Numbered from the stretch's first letter, positions 14,291-23,171 are shown. The stretch is DNA of 25,960 bases from JBBSUX01 sp038234045 (GCA_038234045.1 JBBSUX010000008.1:1-25960), one strand, 5' to 3'. Notes: generated by a model not told the origin, from the sequence alone. Program-made: numbers and translations.

Positions 14291-16147
14291 TCAAGCGGGT
14301 CGCCAGACGGTTCCGATCGAAATCGCCTTGAGCTTCTTCTTGCGTCCGTACCAGAGATTGACCAGGCCGCGCGAAAACAGCACCGCCGAGAACATCGAAG
14401 TCAGGATGCCGATGACGTGCACCACGGCAAAGCCACGTACCGGGCCGGAACCGAAGGTGAGCAGTGCCAGACCGGCGATCAGCGTTGTGACGTTGGCATC
14501 CAGAATGGTGGACCACGCACGGTCGTAGCCGGCATGGATGGCGGTTTGCGGCGCGGCGCCAGCGCGCAGCTCCTCACGCACGCGCTCGTTGATCAGCACG
14601 TTGGAATCGATCGCCATGCCGAGTGCCAGCGCCATGGCAGCGATTCCCGGCAAGGTGAGCGTGGCTTGCAGCATCGACAGCACCGCCACCAGCAGCATCA
14701 GGTTGACCGCCAGAGCGATGGTGGAGAACACGCCGAACAGTGCGTAGTAGGCGCACATGAAGACGGCGATGGCGAAGAAGCCCCAGGCCACACTGTGAAA
14801 GCCCTTGGCGATGTTGTCGGCACCCAGACTGGGGCCGATGGTGGACTCTTCGATGATCTCCATCGGCGCGGCAAGCGATCCCGAACGCAGCAGCAGTGAG
14901 GTGTCGTTGGCCTCGACGCTGGTCATGTGGCCGGAGATCTGCACGCGGCCACCGCCGATTTCCGAGCGAATCACCGGAGCTGTCACCACCGTCCCCTTGC
15001 CCTTTTCGAACAGGACGATCGCCATGCGCTTGCCGACGTTCTCGCGGGTCACGTCACGGAAGATGCGGGAGCCCTTGGCATCGAGCGTGAGGTTGACGGT
15101 GGGCTCCTGGGTCTGGCTGTCAAAGCCGGGCTGCGCGTCGGTCAGGTTTTCGCCGGTCAGCACCACCTGCTTTTTCACTACCAGCGGAGCGCCGCTGGTT
15201 TCAGGATATTTTTCGGAACCGAAGGGCACCGGGCCGGCATTGCGCTCGGCCGCGCGGGCGTCGGAGCTCTCATCGACCATGCGCACTTCCAGCGTGGCGG
15301 TTCGACCCAGAATGTCCTTGGCCTTGGCTGTGTCCTGCACGCCCGGCAGCTCGACGACGATGCGGTCAAGCCCCTGCTGCTGGATCACCGGCTCGGCCAC
15401 GCCGAGTTCGTTGATCCGGTTGTGCAATGTGACGATGTTTTGTTTGAGGGCCTGCTCCTGCACGCGTCGGGTCGCTTCGGGCTTGATGCGCGCCACCACG
15501 CGGATGGCATCACCGTCGCCCACCTGGGTCACCACCAGATCGGGAAATTGATCGGCGATCAGGTTCTTCACAGCGTCGGCGGTGGCGGCGTCCTTGACGC
15601 GCACTTCCACGGCCTGACCATCGCGGCTCACGCCGCCGTGGCGGATGTCCTTGTCGCGCAGGGAAAGGCGCAGGTCGCCGGCATAGGACTCGGCCTTCTT
15701 GTCGAGCGCTGCCTGCATGTCCACCTGCAGCATGAAGTGCACGCCGCCGCGCAAATCGAGGCCCAGGTACATCGGCGCCGCACCAATACGGGCGAGCCAT
15801 TGCGGTGAACGCGGCAACAGGTTCAGCGCAACCACATAAGCCGGGACATCGGGATTGGGAACCAGTGCCTTTTGCAGCGCATCCTTGGCCTTGAGCTGTT
15901 CGTCCGTCGTGGCAAAGCGCGCACGCACCGAGGTGGCATCGAGACTCACTGCGTCGGGATGCAGCCCGGCGGTTTTCAGGATGTCCTCGACACGCGCCAT
16001 CGTCGCCGTATCCACCGGCGCAGCGGAACGTGCGGTGGATACCTGCACCGCCGGCGCCTCACCGTAGAGGTTCGGCAGTGCAAAAAGCACGCCGACCAGC
16101 AGCACGACCAGGATGATCGTGTACTTCCAGACGGGATATCGGTTCAT
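14291..16147 (-). CDS. secD: Protein translocase subunit SecD
   Basis: Inner-membrane Sec accessory subunit with a large periplasmic domain. It has 618 residues. The first membrane segment is KYTIILVVLLVGVLFALPNL, the D1 entry is LGLDLRGGVHFMLQVD, the periplasmic P1 region runs to about 440, and the final five segments include LGMAIDSNVLINERVREELR. The conserved Asp/Asn in that helix are required for proton coupling in the family. The ATG at 16147 begins MNRYPVWKY, the normal N-terminus; the ribosome site is weak (AGAG). It sits between yajC and secF, the standard order. The 147-base gap to yajC contains no gene or structure I can support. Confidence 0.97.
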   Translation of the reverse strand: MNRYPVWKYTIILVVLLVGVLFALPNLYGEAPAVQVSTARSAAPVDTATMARVEDILKTAGLHPDAVSLDATSVRARFATTDEQLKAKDALQKALVPNPDVPAYVVALNLLPRSPQWLARIGAAPMYLGLDLRGGVHFMLQVDMQAALDKKAESYAGDLRLSLRDKDIRHGGVSRDGQAVEVRVKDAATADAVKNLIADQFPDLVVTQVGDGDAIRVVARIKPEATRRVQEQALKQNIVTLHNRINELGVAEPVIQQQGLDRIVVELPGVQDTAKAKDILGRTATLEVRMVDESSDARAAERNAGPVPFGSEKYPETSGAPLVVKKQVVLTGENLTDAQPGFDSQTQEPTVNLTLDAKGSRIFRDVTRENVGKRMAIVLFEKGKGTVVTAPVIRSEIGGGRVQISGHMTSVEANDTSLLLRSGSLAAPMEIIEESTIGPSLGADNIAKGFHSVAWGFFAIAVFMCAYYALFGVFSTIALAVNLMLLVAVLSMLQATLTLPGIAAMALALGMAIDSNVLINERVREELRAGAAPQTAIHAGYDRAWSTILDANVTTLIAGLALLTFGSGPVRGFAVVHVIGILTSMFSAVLFSRGLVNLWYGRKKKLKAISIGTVWRPA

Positions 16148-16294
16148 GGTGGGACTCTGTGCGCGCGAACGCTGCGGATGATGTCGTGTCGGATCTGCTC
16201 GAGAAACACCACGGAACCGGCTTCGCCGGGCCGCCAGTGCTGCACCCTCAAGGGGATTTCGTTTACACGAAGTGAAAAAGAAAGCGGAGTGAGC

Positions 16295-16648
16295 TCAAAC
16301 CTTGAGCGTTCCCTTGGGCAGCACCTGGGTGATTGCGCTGCGCTGCAATTGCACTTCGACCCCGGAGGAAATTTCGATCGAGACGTTGCCTTCGCCGAGA
16401 CGCGTCACACGACCGATGATGCCGCCTGAAGTGAGCACTTCGTCGCCCTTGGCGATGGCTTCGATCATGGCGCGGTGCTCTTTCTGCTTGCGCATCTGCG
16501 GCCGGATCATGACGAAGTACAAAACCACGAACATCAACACCAGCGGCAGCATGCCGGAGAGCGAACCGAGGATGCCGGCTGCACCGGTCCCCGGCGCAAC
16601 GGCAGGAGCGGTCTGGGCAATGGCGGAAGAGATCAGGGAAAAAGACAC
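16295..16648 (-). CDS. yajC: Preprotein translocase subunit YajC
   Basis: Small single-span inner-membrane protein that associates with SecDF. From a GTG at 16648 it has 117 residues, normal for YajC. The start is decided by GGAG nine bases upstream and by the family-like N-terminus (FSLISSAIAQTAPA). The frame stays open 23 codons more upstream without similarity. The membrane segment is LPLVLMFVVLYFVMIRPQ, followed by the family signature RKQKEHRAMIEAIAKGDEVLTSGGIIGRV. It is first in the yajC-secD-secF operon. In many proteobacteria tgt precedes yajC. Here the next gene upstream is an indolepyruvate oxidoreductase on the same strand, beyond a 243-base gap with a dispersed repeat. Confidence 0.95.
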   Translation of the reverse strand: MSFSLISSAIAQTAPAVAPGTGAAGILGSLSGMLPLVLMFVVLYFVMIRPQMRKQKEHRAMIEAIAKGDEVLTSGGIIGRVTRLGEGNVSIEISSGVEVQLQRSAITQVLPKGTLKV

Positions 16649-16809
16649 AGGCGAGGACTCCACGACGCTAGGGTCGAAAGGCACAACACAAAAACGATCC
16701 GCGCGGAGGTGTACCACCGCGCGGGGAAACCCCGGATTGTATGACGCACCCTCATCAGGTCGCGTTATGGCCTTTCGTGCCTGCAGGCTTGCCTGGCGCC
16801 GAGCAGGCC

Positions 16810-16839
16810 AAAAAGTTTAGCTATTTTTAAAGTAGCTAA
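16810..16839 (-). terminator. Possible terminator after the oxidoreductase gene
   Basis: On the minus strand a perfect 7-bp stem, TTAGCTA/TAGCTAA with a nine-base loop, is followed by ACTTTTT. It lies 53 bases after the stop of the large oxidoreductase gene, so it could end that transcript before yajC. The stem is AT-rich, so its strength is doubtful. It overlaps dispersed repeat copy B. Confidence 0.4.
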
Positions 16840-16867
16840 TAGCGAATGTCGAATAAGCGCTACAGAC
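16820..16867 (+). repeat. Dispersed intergenic repeat, copy B
   Basis: This 48-base stretch matches dprA copy A without gaps: GCTAT, seven bases, GTAGCT, two bases, TAGCG, ten bases, AAGCGCT. It matches pgk-pyk copy C over the last 36 bases. By eye 28 of 48 positions agree with copy A, concentrated in the blocks. It lies just after the end of the oxidoreductase gene. Confidence 0.65.
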
Positions 16868-16891
16868 AATATTCATCGCATATTTTTAATC

Positions 16892-19800
16892 TCAAGCTGC
16901 ACGACGGTCTGCTTCGGTCGCTACCGGTGCGCGCTCCAGCGCAGCCCAACGGATGCGCGCTGCAGCGAGATTGCGCTCTTTCACATGGCCATAACCCTTG
17001 ATAAGCTCGGGAATGCGCGCGATCTCCACCGCCCGTTCGTGGGTGTTCAAGGTGAGCCCAGAAAGCTGGCGCTCGATGCTGGCGCGGTATTCGCCGATCA
17101 AAGCCCGTTCAGTTCGCCGCTCTGCCGTTCTGCCGAACGGATCGAGCGCTGTGCCGCGCAGCCCTTTCAATTTGGCCAGCACCCGGAAAGCAGTCAGCAT
17201 CCAGGGGCCATATTTCGATTTCTGCAACTCGCCTTTCGCGTTCCTTTTTGCGATCCCCGGCGGGGCCAGGTGATAGTTCAGGGTGTAGTCCTTGCCTTCC
17301 GTGCCTTCGAACATGCCGTGCACCCGGTCGAGAAACGTGCGGTCGGTGTGCAGGCGCGCGACTTCGTACTCGTCCTTGTAGGACATCAGTTTGAAGAGGT
17401 AGCGCGCTACGCTCTCGGCAAGCAGCGATTTGCCCATAGGTGCCTCTGCCCCCCGCACGCGATCGACAAAAGCGCGGTACTGCTCCGCATAGCCAGCGTT
17501 CTGATAGGCAGTCAAAAATTCCACCCGCTGCGCGACGAGCGATTCGAGCGTCTCGCGCTTTTTGAAGGCAATGACCTTTTCTTCGCTGCGGGGATTGCGG
17601 CGCCCCACCAGCGATGCAAACGCCTTCGGGTCGTGCGCCGCTTGGCGGCCCCAGGCAAAGGCCGCTTTGTTGGCCTCCACCGCAACCGCGTTGAGCTCGA
17701 TCGCCCGCAGCAGTGACTTCAATTCCAGCGGCACCCAGCCACGCTGCCAGGCATAGCCGAGCAACATAGGATTGACGTAGATGCTGTCTCCCATCAGTGC
17801 TGTGGCTGCAGCCTCGGCGTCGAAGCTGCCTACGGCGGACTCTCCCAGCATGCGGCTCATCTGTGCCACGCAGGCATCGGACGGGTTCTGCCAGTCGGCG
17901 TTCTTCACGAACGCGGCCGTGGGTGTGCTGTGCGCATTGACCGCCACATGCGTGCGACCTTCGCGCAGGCGCTGCGTGGTTTCCTTGTGGACGGCGATCA
18001 AGGGATCGCAGGCCAGCACCAGATCGGCTGCCGCGCTACCGACGCGCGTGGTGCGAATGTCGTCCTGCGTCGCGCCGATGAGTACATGGCTCCAGGTGGC
18101 TCCCCCTTTTTGCGCCAGGCCAGCCGCATCCTGCGTGACCACGCCGCAGCCTTCCAAGTGCGCCGCCATGCCGAGCAACTGGCCGATGGTGATGACGCCC
18201 GTGCCGCCCACGCCGGCGACTACGATGCCCCAGACGTTGCCGTGCTCGGGCGACGGCGTGGGCAGGACGGGTTCAGGAATATCTGAGGCGGGCAGAGTCG
18301 TCTTCGAAGCGGTATTCGTGGGCGCGGCTACCTCCGGCTTCTTCTTGCCCTTCAATTCTCCCCCCTCGACCGTGACGAAACTCGGGCAAAAGCCCTTCAA
18401 ACAGCTGTAATCCTTGTTGCAGCTGCTCTGGTTGATGGTGCGCTTGCGACCGAATTCGGTTTCGAGCGGCTCCACCGAAAGACAGTTGGATTGCACGCTG
18501 CAATCGCCGCAACCCTCGCACACCAGCTCGTTGATGACGACGCGCTTGGCCGGGTCCACTGCCGTGCCGCGCTTTCTGCGCCGGCGCTTTTCGGTAGCGC
18601 AGGTCTGGTCATAGATGAGGATCGTGGTGCCAGCGATTTCGCGCAGCTCACGCTGCACCTCATCGAGCTTGTCCCGGTGCAGCACTTTGGGCGAACCGGC
18701 GATCGTCACGCCGTCGTACTTGTCTGGGTCGTCGGTGACGATGACCACGCGCTTGGCGCCCTCGGCCTGCATGCTTTCGGCAATCTGCAGCACGCTGTGA
18801 CCTTCGGGCCGCTCGCCGATCTGCTGGCCGCCGGTCATCGCGACCGCGTCGTTGTAGAGGATCTTGTAGGTGATGTTGACTCCTGCGGCGATGGCCTGGC
18901 GGATGGCGAGCAAGCCACTGTGGAAGTAGGTGCCGTCGCCCAGGTTGGCGAAGATGTGCTGCTCATGGGTGAAGGGCTGCTGACCGACCCAGGGCACGCC
19001 CTCGCCGCCCATCTGTGTAAAGCCGATGGTCTCGCGATCCATCCAGGTCGCCATGTAGTGGCAGCCGATACCGCCCATCGCACGCGAGCCTTCGGGCACG
19101 ACGGTGCTGGTGTTGTGCGGGCAGCCCGAGCAGAACCACGGCGTTCGGTCGGCGCCAGCCACGCCGCCCAACTCCAGCGCCTGCATGGCGCGCTCCTTGG
19201 CCTGCAAGATGGCGAGCTGCGCATCGACGCGCGCAACCATGTCGGCGCCTCCAGCCGCAAGGATGCCGAGCTTCTTCAGCCGCTGGGCGATGGCACCGGC
19301 AATCAGTGCGGGCGACAGGTCGGCATTGGCACGCAGCAGGGTGTTGGCGGTAGGGTTGGGCATGCTCCATTCACCGCCGGAGAAATCGCCGTCGTTCAGC
19401 TCATTGAACTTGCCCAGCACGTTGGGCCGCACGTCGGATCGCCAGTTGTAGAGCTCTTCCTTCAACTGGTATTCGATGACCTGGCGCTTTTCCTCGACGA
19501 CCAAAATCTCTTGCAGGCCGGTTGCGAAGTCGCGGGTGAGCTGCGCCTCGAGCGGCCACACCACGGTGACTTTGTGCAGACGGATGCCAAGCTGGCGGCA
19601 GGCGTCGTCGTCGAGCCCCAAGTCGATGAGCGCCTGGCGTGTGTCGTTGTATGCCTTGCCGCTGGCCATGATGCCGAAGCGATCGTTCGGGCCCTCGATC
19701 ACGTTGTAGTTCAGGTGGTTGGCGCGCACATAGGCCAGCGCCGCATACCACTTGTAGTGCATGAGGCGCGCCTCCTGCTCCAGTGGCGCGTCGGGCCAGC

Positions 19801-20545
19801 GGATGTGCAGGCCGCCCGGCGGCATCTGAAAATCGGTCGGCATGGCGATCTGCACGCGGCCGGGGTCGATCTCTACCGTGGCGCTGGATTCGACGATCTC
19901 CTGAATCGTCTTCATGCCCGACCAGATGCCACTGAAGCGGCTCATGGCGAAAGCGTGAATACCGAGATCGAGGATCTCCTGCACCGTCGTCGGAAAGAAT
20001 ACCGGTGTGCCGCAAGCCTTGAAGATGTGGTCGCTCTGGTGCGCCGCTGTGCTGCTTTTGCTGATGTGGTCGTCGCCCGCCACCGCGATCACGCCGCCCC
20101 ATTCGGTGGTGCCCGCCATGTTGGCGTGCTTGAACACATCCGAACATCGGTCCACACCCGGACCCTTGCCGTACCAGATGCCGAAGACGCCATCAAATTT
20201 GTGCTGTTCGGGCCGGGTGTAGCCAAGCTGCTGTGTGCCCCAGAGCGCGGTGGCAGCAAGCTCTTCGTTCACACCGGGCTGGAAGACGATGTTCTGCGCC
20301 TTCAGGAATTTTTCGGCTTTCCACAGCGCCTGGTCGTAGCCGCCGAGCGGCGAGCCGCGGTAGCCGCTGATGAATCCCGCTGTGTTCTTGCCGACGGCTG
20401 CATCGCGTGCACGCTGCAGCATCGGCAAGCGGACCAGCGCCTGCACGCCAGACATGAATGCACGGCCATGCTCCAGGCTGTATTTGTCGTCGAGCGTGAC
20501 GTTTTCCAGCGCTTGCCGGATGTGCTGGGGCAGCGGGGCGTTCAT
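16892..20545 (-). CDS. Fused indolepyruvate ferredoxin oxidoreductase
   Basis: Oxidatively decarboxylates aryl-pyruvates (indolepyruvate, phenylpyruvate) from aromatic amino-acid breakdown to aryl-acetyl-CoA, passing electrons to ferredoxin. It has 1217 residues, a fusion of the alpha and beta chains of archaeal IorAB plus a C-terminal region. The order is: an N-terminal thiamine-type domain (SGYRGSPLGGYDQAL near 60); the TPP-binding domain with CSGCPHNTS (472-480) and GDGTYFHSG (537-545); an iron-sulphur region with CEGCGDCS (676-683) and SCNKDYSCLKGFC (708-720); the gamma-type domain with GVGGTGVI (778-785); and a C-terminal domain of about 950-1200. The ATG at 20545 has GGGAG close upstream and overlaps a 33-codon upstream ORF. 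A divergent Lrp-type gene is the probable regulator. Substrate preference is inferred from family only. Confidence 0.93.
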   Translation of the reverse strand: MNAPLPQHIRQALENVTLDDKYSLEHGRAFMSGVQALVRLPMLQRARDAAVGKNTAGFISGYRGSPLGGYDQALWKAEKFLKAQNIVFQPGVNEELAATALWGTQQLGYTRPEQHKFDGVFGIWYGKGPGVDRCSDVFKHANMAGTTEWGGVIAVAGDDHISKSSTAAHQSDHIFKACGTPVFFPTTVQEILDLGIHAFAMSRFSGIWSGMKTIQEIVESSATVEIDPGRVQIAMPTDFQMPPGGLHIRWPDAPLEQEARLMHYKWYAALAYVRANHLNYNVIEGPNDRFGIMASGKAYNDTRQALIDLGLDDDACRQLGIRLHKVTVVWPLEAQLTRDFATGLQEILVVEEKRQVIEYQLKEELYNWRSDVRPNVLGKFNELNDGDFSGGEWSMPNPTANTLLRANADLSPALIAGAIAQRLKKLGILAAGGADMVARVDAQLAILQAKERAMQALELGGVAGADRTPWFCSGCPHNTSTVVPEGSRAMGGIGCHYMATWMDRETIGFTQMGGEGVPWVGQQPFTHEQHIFANLGDGTYFHSGLLAIRQAIAAGVNITYKILYNDAVAMTGGQQIGERPEGHSVLQIAESMQAEGAKRVVIVTDDPDKYDGVTIAGSPKVLHRDKLDEVQRELREIAGTTILIYDQTCATEKRRRRKRGTAVDPAKRVVINELVCEGCGDCSVQSNCLSVEPLETEFGRKRTINQSSCNKDYSCLKGFCPSFVTVEGGELKGKKKPEVAAPTNTASKTTLPASDIPEPVLPTPSPEHGNVWGIVVAGVGGTGVITIGQLLGMAAHLEGCGVVTQDAAGLAQKGGATWSHVLIGATQDDIRTTRVGSAAADLVLACDPLIAVHKETTQRLREGRTHVAVNAHSTPTAAFVKNADWQNPSDACVAQMSRMLGESAVGSFDAEAAATALMGDSIYVNPMLLGYAWQRGWVPLELKSLLRAIELNAVAVEANKAAFAWGRQAAHDPKAFASLVGRRNPRSEEKVIAFKKRETLESLVAQRVEFLTAYQNAGYAEQYRAFVDRVRGAEAPMGKSLLAESVARYLFKLMSYKDEYEVARLHTDRTFLDRVHGMFEGTEGKDYTLNYHLAPPGIAKRNAKGELQKSKYGPWMLTAFRVLAKLKGLRGTALDPFGRTAERRTERALIGEYRASIERQLSGLTLNTHERAVEIARIPELIKGYGHVKERNLAAARIRWAALERAPVATEADRRAA

Positions 20546-20643
20546 GCGACGCTCCCGTAGCCGAAGGCCGCGTGGTCGGGGGCAATGCCGGTAGGCAAAG
20601 GCTGCGCTGCCGCGAGCGCTGCCTGAATGTGCGATGCGTTCAT
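20542..20643 (-). CDS. 33-residue upstream ORF coupled to the oxidoreductase
   Basis: The ATG at 20643 has a strong ribosome site (GGAG six bases upstream) and opens 33 codons whose TGA overlaps the oxidoreductase ATG as ATGA. The peptide starts MNASHIQAALAAAQPLPTG and ends FGYGSVA. It is not rich in Trp, Phe or Tyr codons, so a classic attenuation leader is not supported. It may be a small protein or a coupling ORF that sets translation of the long gene. I know no family for it. Confidence 0.45.
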   Translation of the reverse strand: MNASHIQAALAAAQPLPTGIAPDHAAFGYGSVA

Positions 20644-20831
20644 GTCCGTCTCCATTCTGGGTATTTGAGCGTCTTGTTGTGCACTCGTCGAGCTGGATTC
20701 GCGGCCACCGCTCTTCTCGCTCCGTGCTCAGCACTTCGGCAACGCTGGAAAGTCTGGTGTGTCGTGAGGTCAGTGTAGAACCGGTCTGCAGAGAGGTGTT
20801 TGCTTTCGTTGCGCCATTACAGCCACTTTTA

Positions 20832-20844
20832 GAAAGGATCTTTC
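20832..20844. promoter_or_regulatory. Inverted repeat before the Lrp-type gene
   Basis: GAAAG-GAT-CTTTC is a perfect inverted repeat ending 15 bases before the regulator start, in the gap between the divergent regulator and oxidoreductase genes. Lrp/AsnC proteins often bind their own promoter region. This site is a candidate operator, but it is short and has no footprint support. Confidence 0.3.
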
Positions 20845-20859
20845 GGCAAAATAGTGTTT

Positions 20860-21390
20860 ATGGAAACAATCGACAAGTTCGACCTGCAGATCCTGCAACT
20901 GCTGCAAGCCGACGCGCGCTTGACCAATGCCGAACTCGCCCAGCGTGTCGGCCTGTCTGCCGCGCCCTGCTGGCGACGTGTCCGCGCATTGGAAGCTGCC
21001 GGCTATATCAGCGGCTATCACGCCTCGCTGAATCGGCAGAAGCTTGGGCTCGGCGTGCTTGCCTTTGTGCGGCTGGACGCGGAGCGCAATGCTGCGGATG
21101 CGTTACGGGAGCTCGAGCAAGCTGTGCGGGCGCTGCCGGAAGTAATCAGCTGCCACTACATCAGCGGCGCCGGCACTTTCGAGCTGCAGGTGGTGGCGCC
21201 CGACCTGGACAGTTTTTCTCGCTTCGCGTTGCAGCGCCTCGCCAGCCTGCCGCAAGTGAAGGATCTGCACACCAGCTTTTCGTTGGGGGAGGTCAAGGCA
21301 GGAGGGGCACTTCCTTTGGGGCATTTGCTGCATGCCGGCACCACTAAAGCAACAATCGCGGGGAGGGGTGGAAAGACTGGCCGGATCTAG
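20860..21390 (+). CDS. Lrp/AsnC-family transcriptional regulator
   Basis: A 176-residue DNA-binding regulator that senses amino acids. The N-terminal winged helix-turn-helix is ETIDKFDLQILQLLQADARL, then NAELAQRVGLSAAPCWRRV and LEAAGYISGY. The C-terminal RAM (ligand and oligomerisation) domain covers VLAFVRLDAE, LPEVISCHYISGAGTFELQV and LHTSFSLGEVK. The ATG at 20860 is preferred by family alignment; an in-frame GTG lies two codons upstream. Neither has a well-placed ribosome site (AAGGA lies about 22 bases from the ATG). After the usual family end there are about 23 extra residues (HAGTTKATIAGRGGKTGRI), perhaps from loss of the original stop. It is divergent from the indolepyruvate oxidoreductase and is its likely regulator, in response to aromatic amino acids. 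Confidence 0.93.
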   Translation: METIDKFDLQILQLLQADARLTNAELAQRVGLSAAPCWRRVRALEAAGYISGYHASLNRQKLGLGVLAFVRLDAERNAADALRELEQAVRALPEVISCHYISGAGTFELQVVAPDLDSFSRFALQRLASLPQVKDLHTSFSLGEVKAGGALPLGHLLHAGTTKATIAGRGGKTGRI

Positions 21391-21460
21391 GCGGCCGTCC
21401 ATCCGAGGCATCCCGCGTAAGTGTCGCCCGATCGCCGCGCAGGATGACAATGTTCAGCCG

Positions 21461-23098
21461 TCACTGGGCCGGCGGGGTCGCCGGCGGGGCGGGTGGGGGC
21501 TGCGTTGGAATGCGCGAGCCTACGAAAACCGTCGTTGCACGCGTTCCTGCCGCATTTCCCGCCGCAGCAAGAATTCGGAGGCCCTGTGCCTGGCCACCGC
21601 CAGACTCGAAGCGACCGCTCGCGACTCCGGATTGCGGAGGTGTCTCGCGTTTAGGACACGCGGCTCCCGCATAGGTCAGGCGGTCCACGGTAAAAGCATT
21701 GCGGTTCGGATCGCTTCCATATTTGGAAAAATTGCCTGTCACTGTGCAGCCGTCAGAGCTGTCCCCAACGATCGTTCCGAGTGCCGCATCGACCGTGAGG
21801 GTAAGCAGGCCACCGCCAAATGCAGGCCCCACACTTCGATAGGTTCCGCTCAGGTTGAACGGGGCGGCCGAAAGAGAAGTTACGTATGGGTAGGCCGGAT
21901 CGGGTGCTACCGTGAACTCCGTCAGCGTGTTGCCAGAACTGGGATCGAAATATTTGCCGGTAAACGATGTGTTGGTAACGACACTTCCAGTCAGCGCAAC
22001 GCCCGAGTTGTACTGTGCACTCTGGTTCTGGAAATACACCCCGTCAATCGAGTTGACCGTGCCGCCGCCAGCAGAAACGGCAAGCGTTCCGTACAAAGCG
22101 TCATAGCCGCTTCCCACTTTGCGGTAGAGGAAATAGGAACCATCCGGCAGTACAGCGGCCGTGATGTCCTGCGCGGATCCGACGGGTCCGACCTTGCCTA
22201 CCCAGTTGCCCTGTCCGTCCTGCTGGGTAAGCGACGGTGATGGGACAGCTCCGGGATCGATGATGCCGTTGAGCGCCAGCACGTTACTCGGCCCCGTCGC
22301 ATTGCGGCTCAGCAGCCAGATGCCGCTACGCGCGCCCGCTGCGTCGTACTGCAGCGCAATAACACCTGTTTGACTGGTCCCGGTTCTCGGACAGATACCC
22401 TGATCTCCTGTGAGCGTGAGCGAGACACCGTACGCGGCCGACGTTGCGGAGCGAGTCTGGACATTGCCGGTCAGTGTGCAGCCGGAATACGTTCCCACGA
22501 GCCGGCCCTCCGCATCGATGTCCAACCTCCATACTGCGCCGAATGTCCCGATGCTCCTGTACGTTCCCTGCAAGCTTGGAAGCTGCGCTGGCACAGCGTT
22601 GAGTGCGCCGTAGCGGATGTCGAACGGGACAATGGCGTTCGTCGACGCTGCTGTTCCTTTGGGGTCGCCGTAGTTACCAACGATACGGGTGGGCCGGGTA
22701 CTTCCGGGCGCCGAAGACACGGCCCCGCGCAGCGTTAGGCCGCTCACGAACTTGTCGTCGCGGCCAGAGTAATAGTTGACGTCCGATCCGATGAAGCTCG
22801 AGCCTGTCGCCGAGCCGGCACCATAGACACTGTCATAGCCGTTCGTGCCCGCATAGAGTCGTGCAAACAAGAAGTCCCCGCCCGTTCCCGAAGACCCGGG
22901 GTCAATATAGCCGAAGAAGCTACGCTGAGCGCTGCCGGTGCCGGACGTGCCTTCCCAGAAACCTCCTGGATACTGCTGTGGTCCAACGACAACGGGGTCA
23001 CCGCCGGTACCAGCCGAGGATTCGTCGCTGCCCCCGCCTCCGCAAGCCACGAGGGCCGCCCCGACAACCAAAGCAATGGGAAAGAGGATGATTCTCAA
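21461..23098 (-). CDS. Lipoprotein with an internal duplication, next to bcsC
   Basis: I do not recognise a family. The 545-residue product has a signal peptide with lipobox LVAC (Cys19) followed by GGGGS, so it is a lipoprotein. The start is TTG at 23098, with TAGG eight bases upstream; no ATG fits the signal peptide. The mature part is Gly/Ser/Thr-rich, beta-type, and built of two related halves (about 45-282 and 296-530). Each has an early YD-x-(V/L)-YG segment, then GTYRSIG or GTYRSVG, then SGCTLTGN or DGCTVTGN, then ICP or ACP. Cys207/Cys236 and Cys451/Cys481 fall in the same places and may form one disulphide per half. The end is Pro-rich. It lies 73 bases after bcsC on the same strand, which suggests a role in the cellulose-matrix system; that is inference. 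Confidence 0.85.
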   Translation of the reverse strand: MRIILFPIALVVGAALVACGGGGSDESSAGTGGDPVVVGPQQYPGGFWEGTSGTGSAQRSFFGYIDPGSSGTGGDFLFARLYAGTNGYDSVYGAGSATGSSFIGSDVNYYSGRDDKFVSGLTLRGAVSSAPGSTRPTRIVGNYGDPKGTAASTNAIVPFDIRYGALNAVPAQLPSLQGTYRSIGTFGAVWRLDIDAEGRLVGTYSGCTLTGNVQTRSATSAAYGVSLTLTGDQGICPRTGTSQTGVIALQYDAAGARSGIWLLSRNATGPSNVLALNGIIDPGAVPSPSLTQQDGQGNWVGKVGPVGSAQDITAAVLPDGSYFLYRKVGSGYDALYGTLAVSAGGGTVNSIDGVYFQNQSAQYNSGVALTGSVVTNTSFTGKYFDPSSGNTLTEFTVAPDPAYPYVTSLSAAPFNLSGTYRSVGPAFGGGLLTLTVDAALGTIVGDSSDGCTVTGNFSKYGSDPNRNAFTVDRLTYAGAACPKRETPPQSGVASGRFESGGGQAQGLRILAAAGNAAGTRATTVFVGSRIPTQPPPAPPATPPAQ

Positions 23099-23171
23099 GA
23101 TCTGTACCTAGTAATGAGGGTGGCTGGTGGGTTCCAGGGACCTTCTTTGGAGGATTCCGCGGTGGAAGCGA

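Noticed and set aside
16259..16280. Hairpin TTCGT-TTAC-ACGAA between yajC and secD
   Set aside because: The T-rich stretch lies before the stem in the direction of transcription, so it does not fit a terminator, and the 5-bp stem is easily found by chance.
18491..20560. A 689-codon plus-strand open frame opposite the oxidoreductase gene
   Set aside because: It is the mirror of a well-supported coding gene and shows no domain. The composition is typical of high-GC antisense frames.
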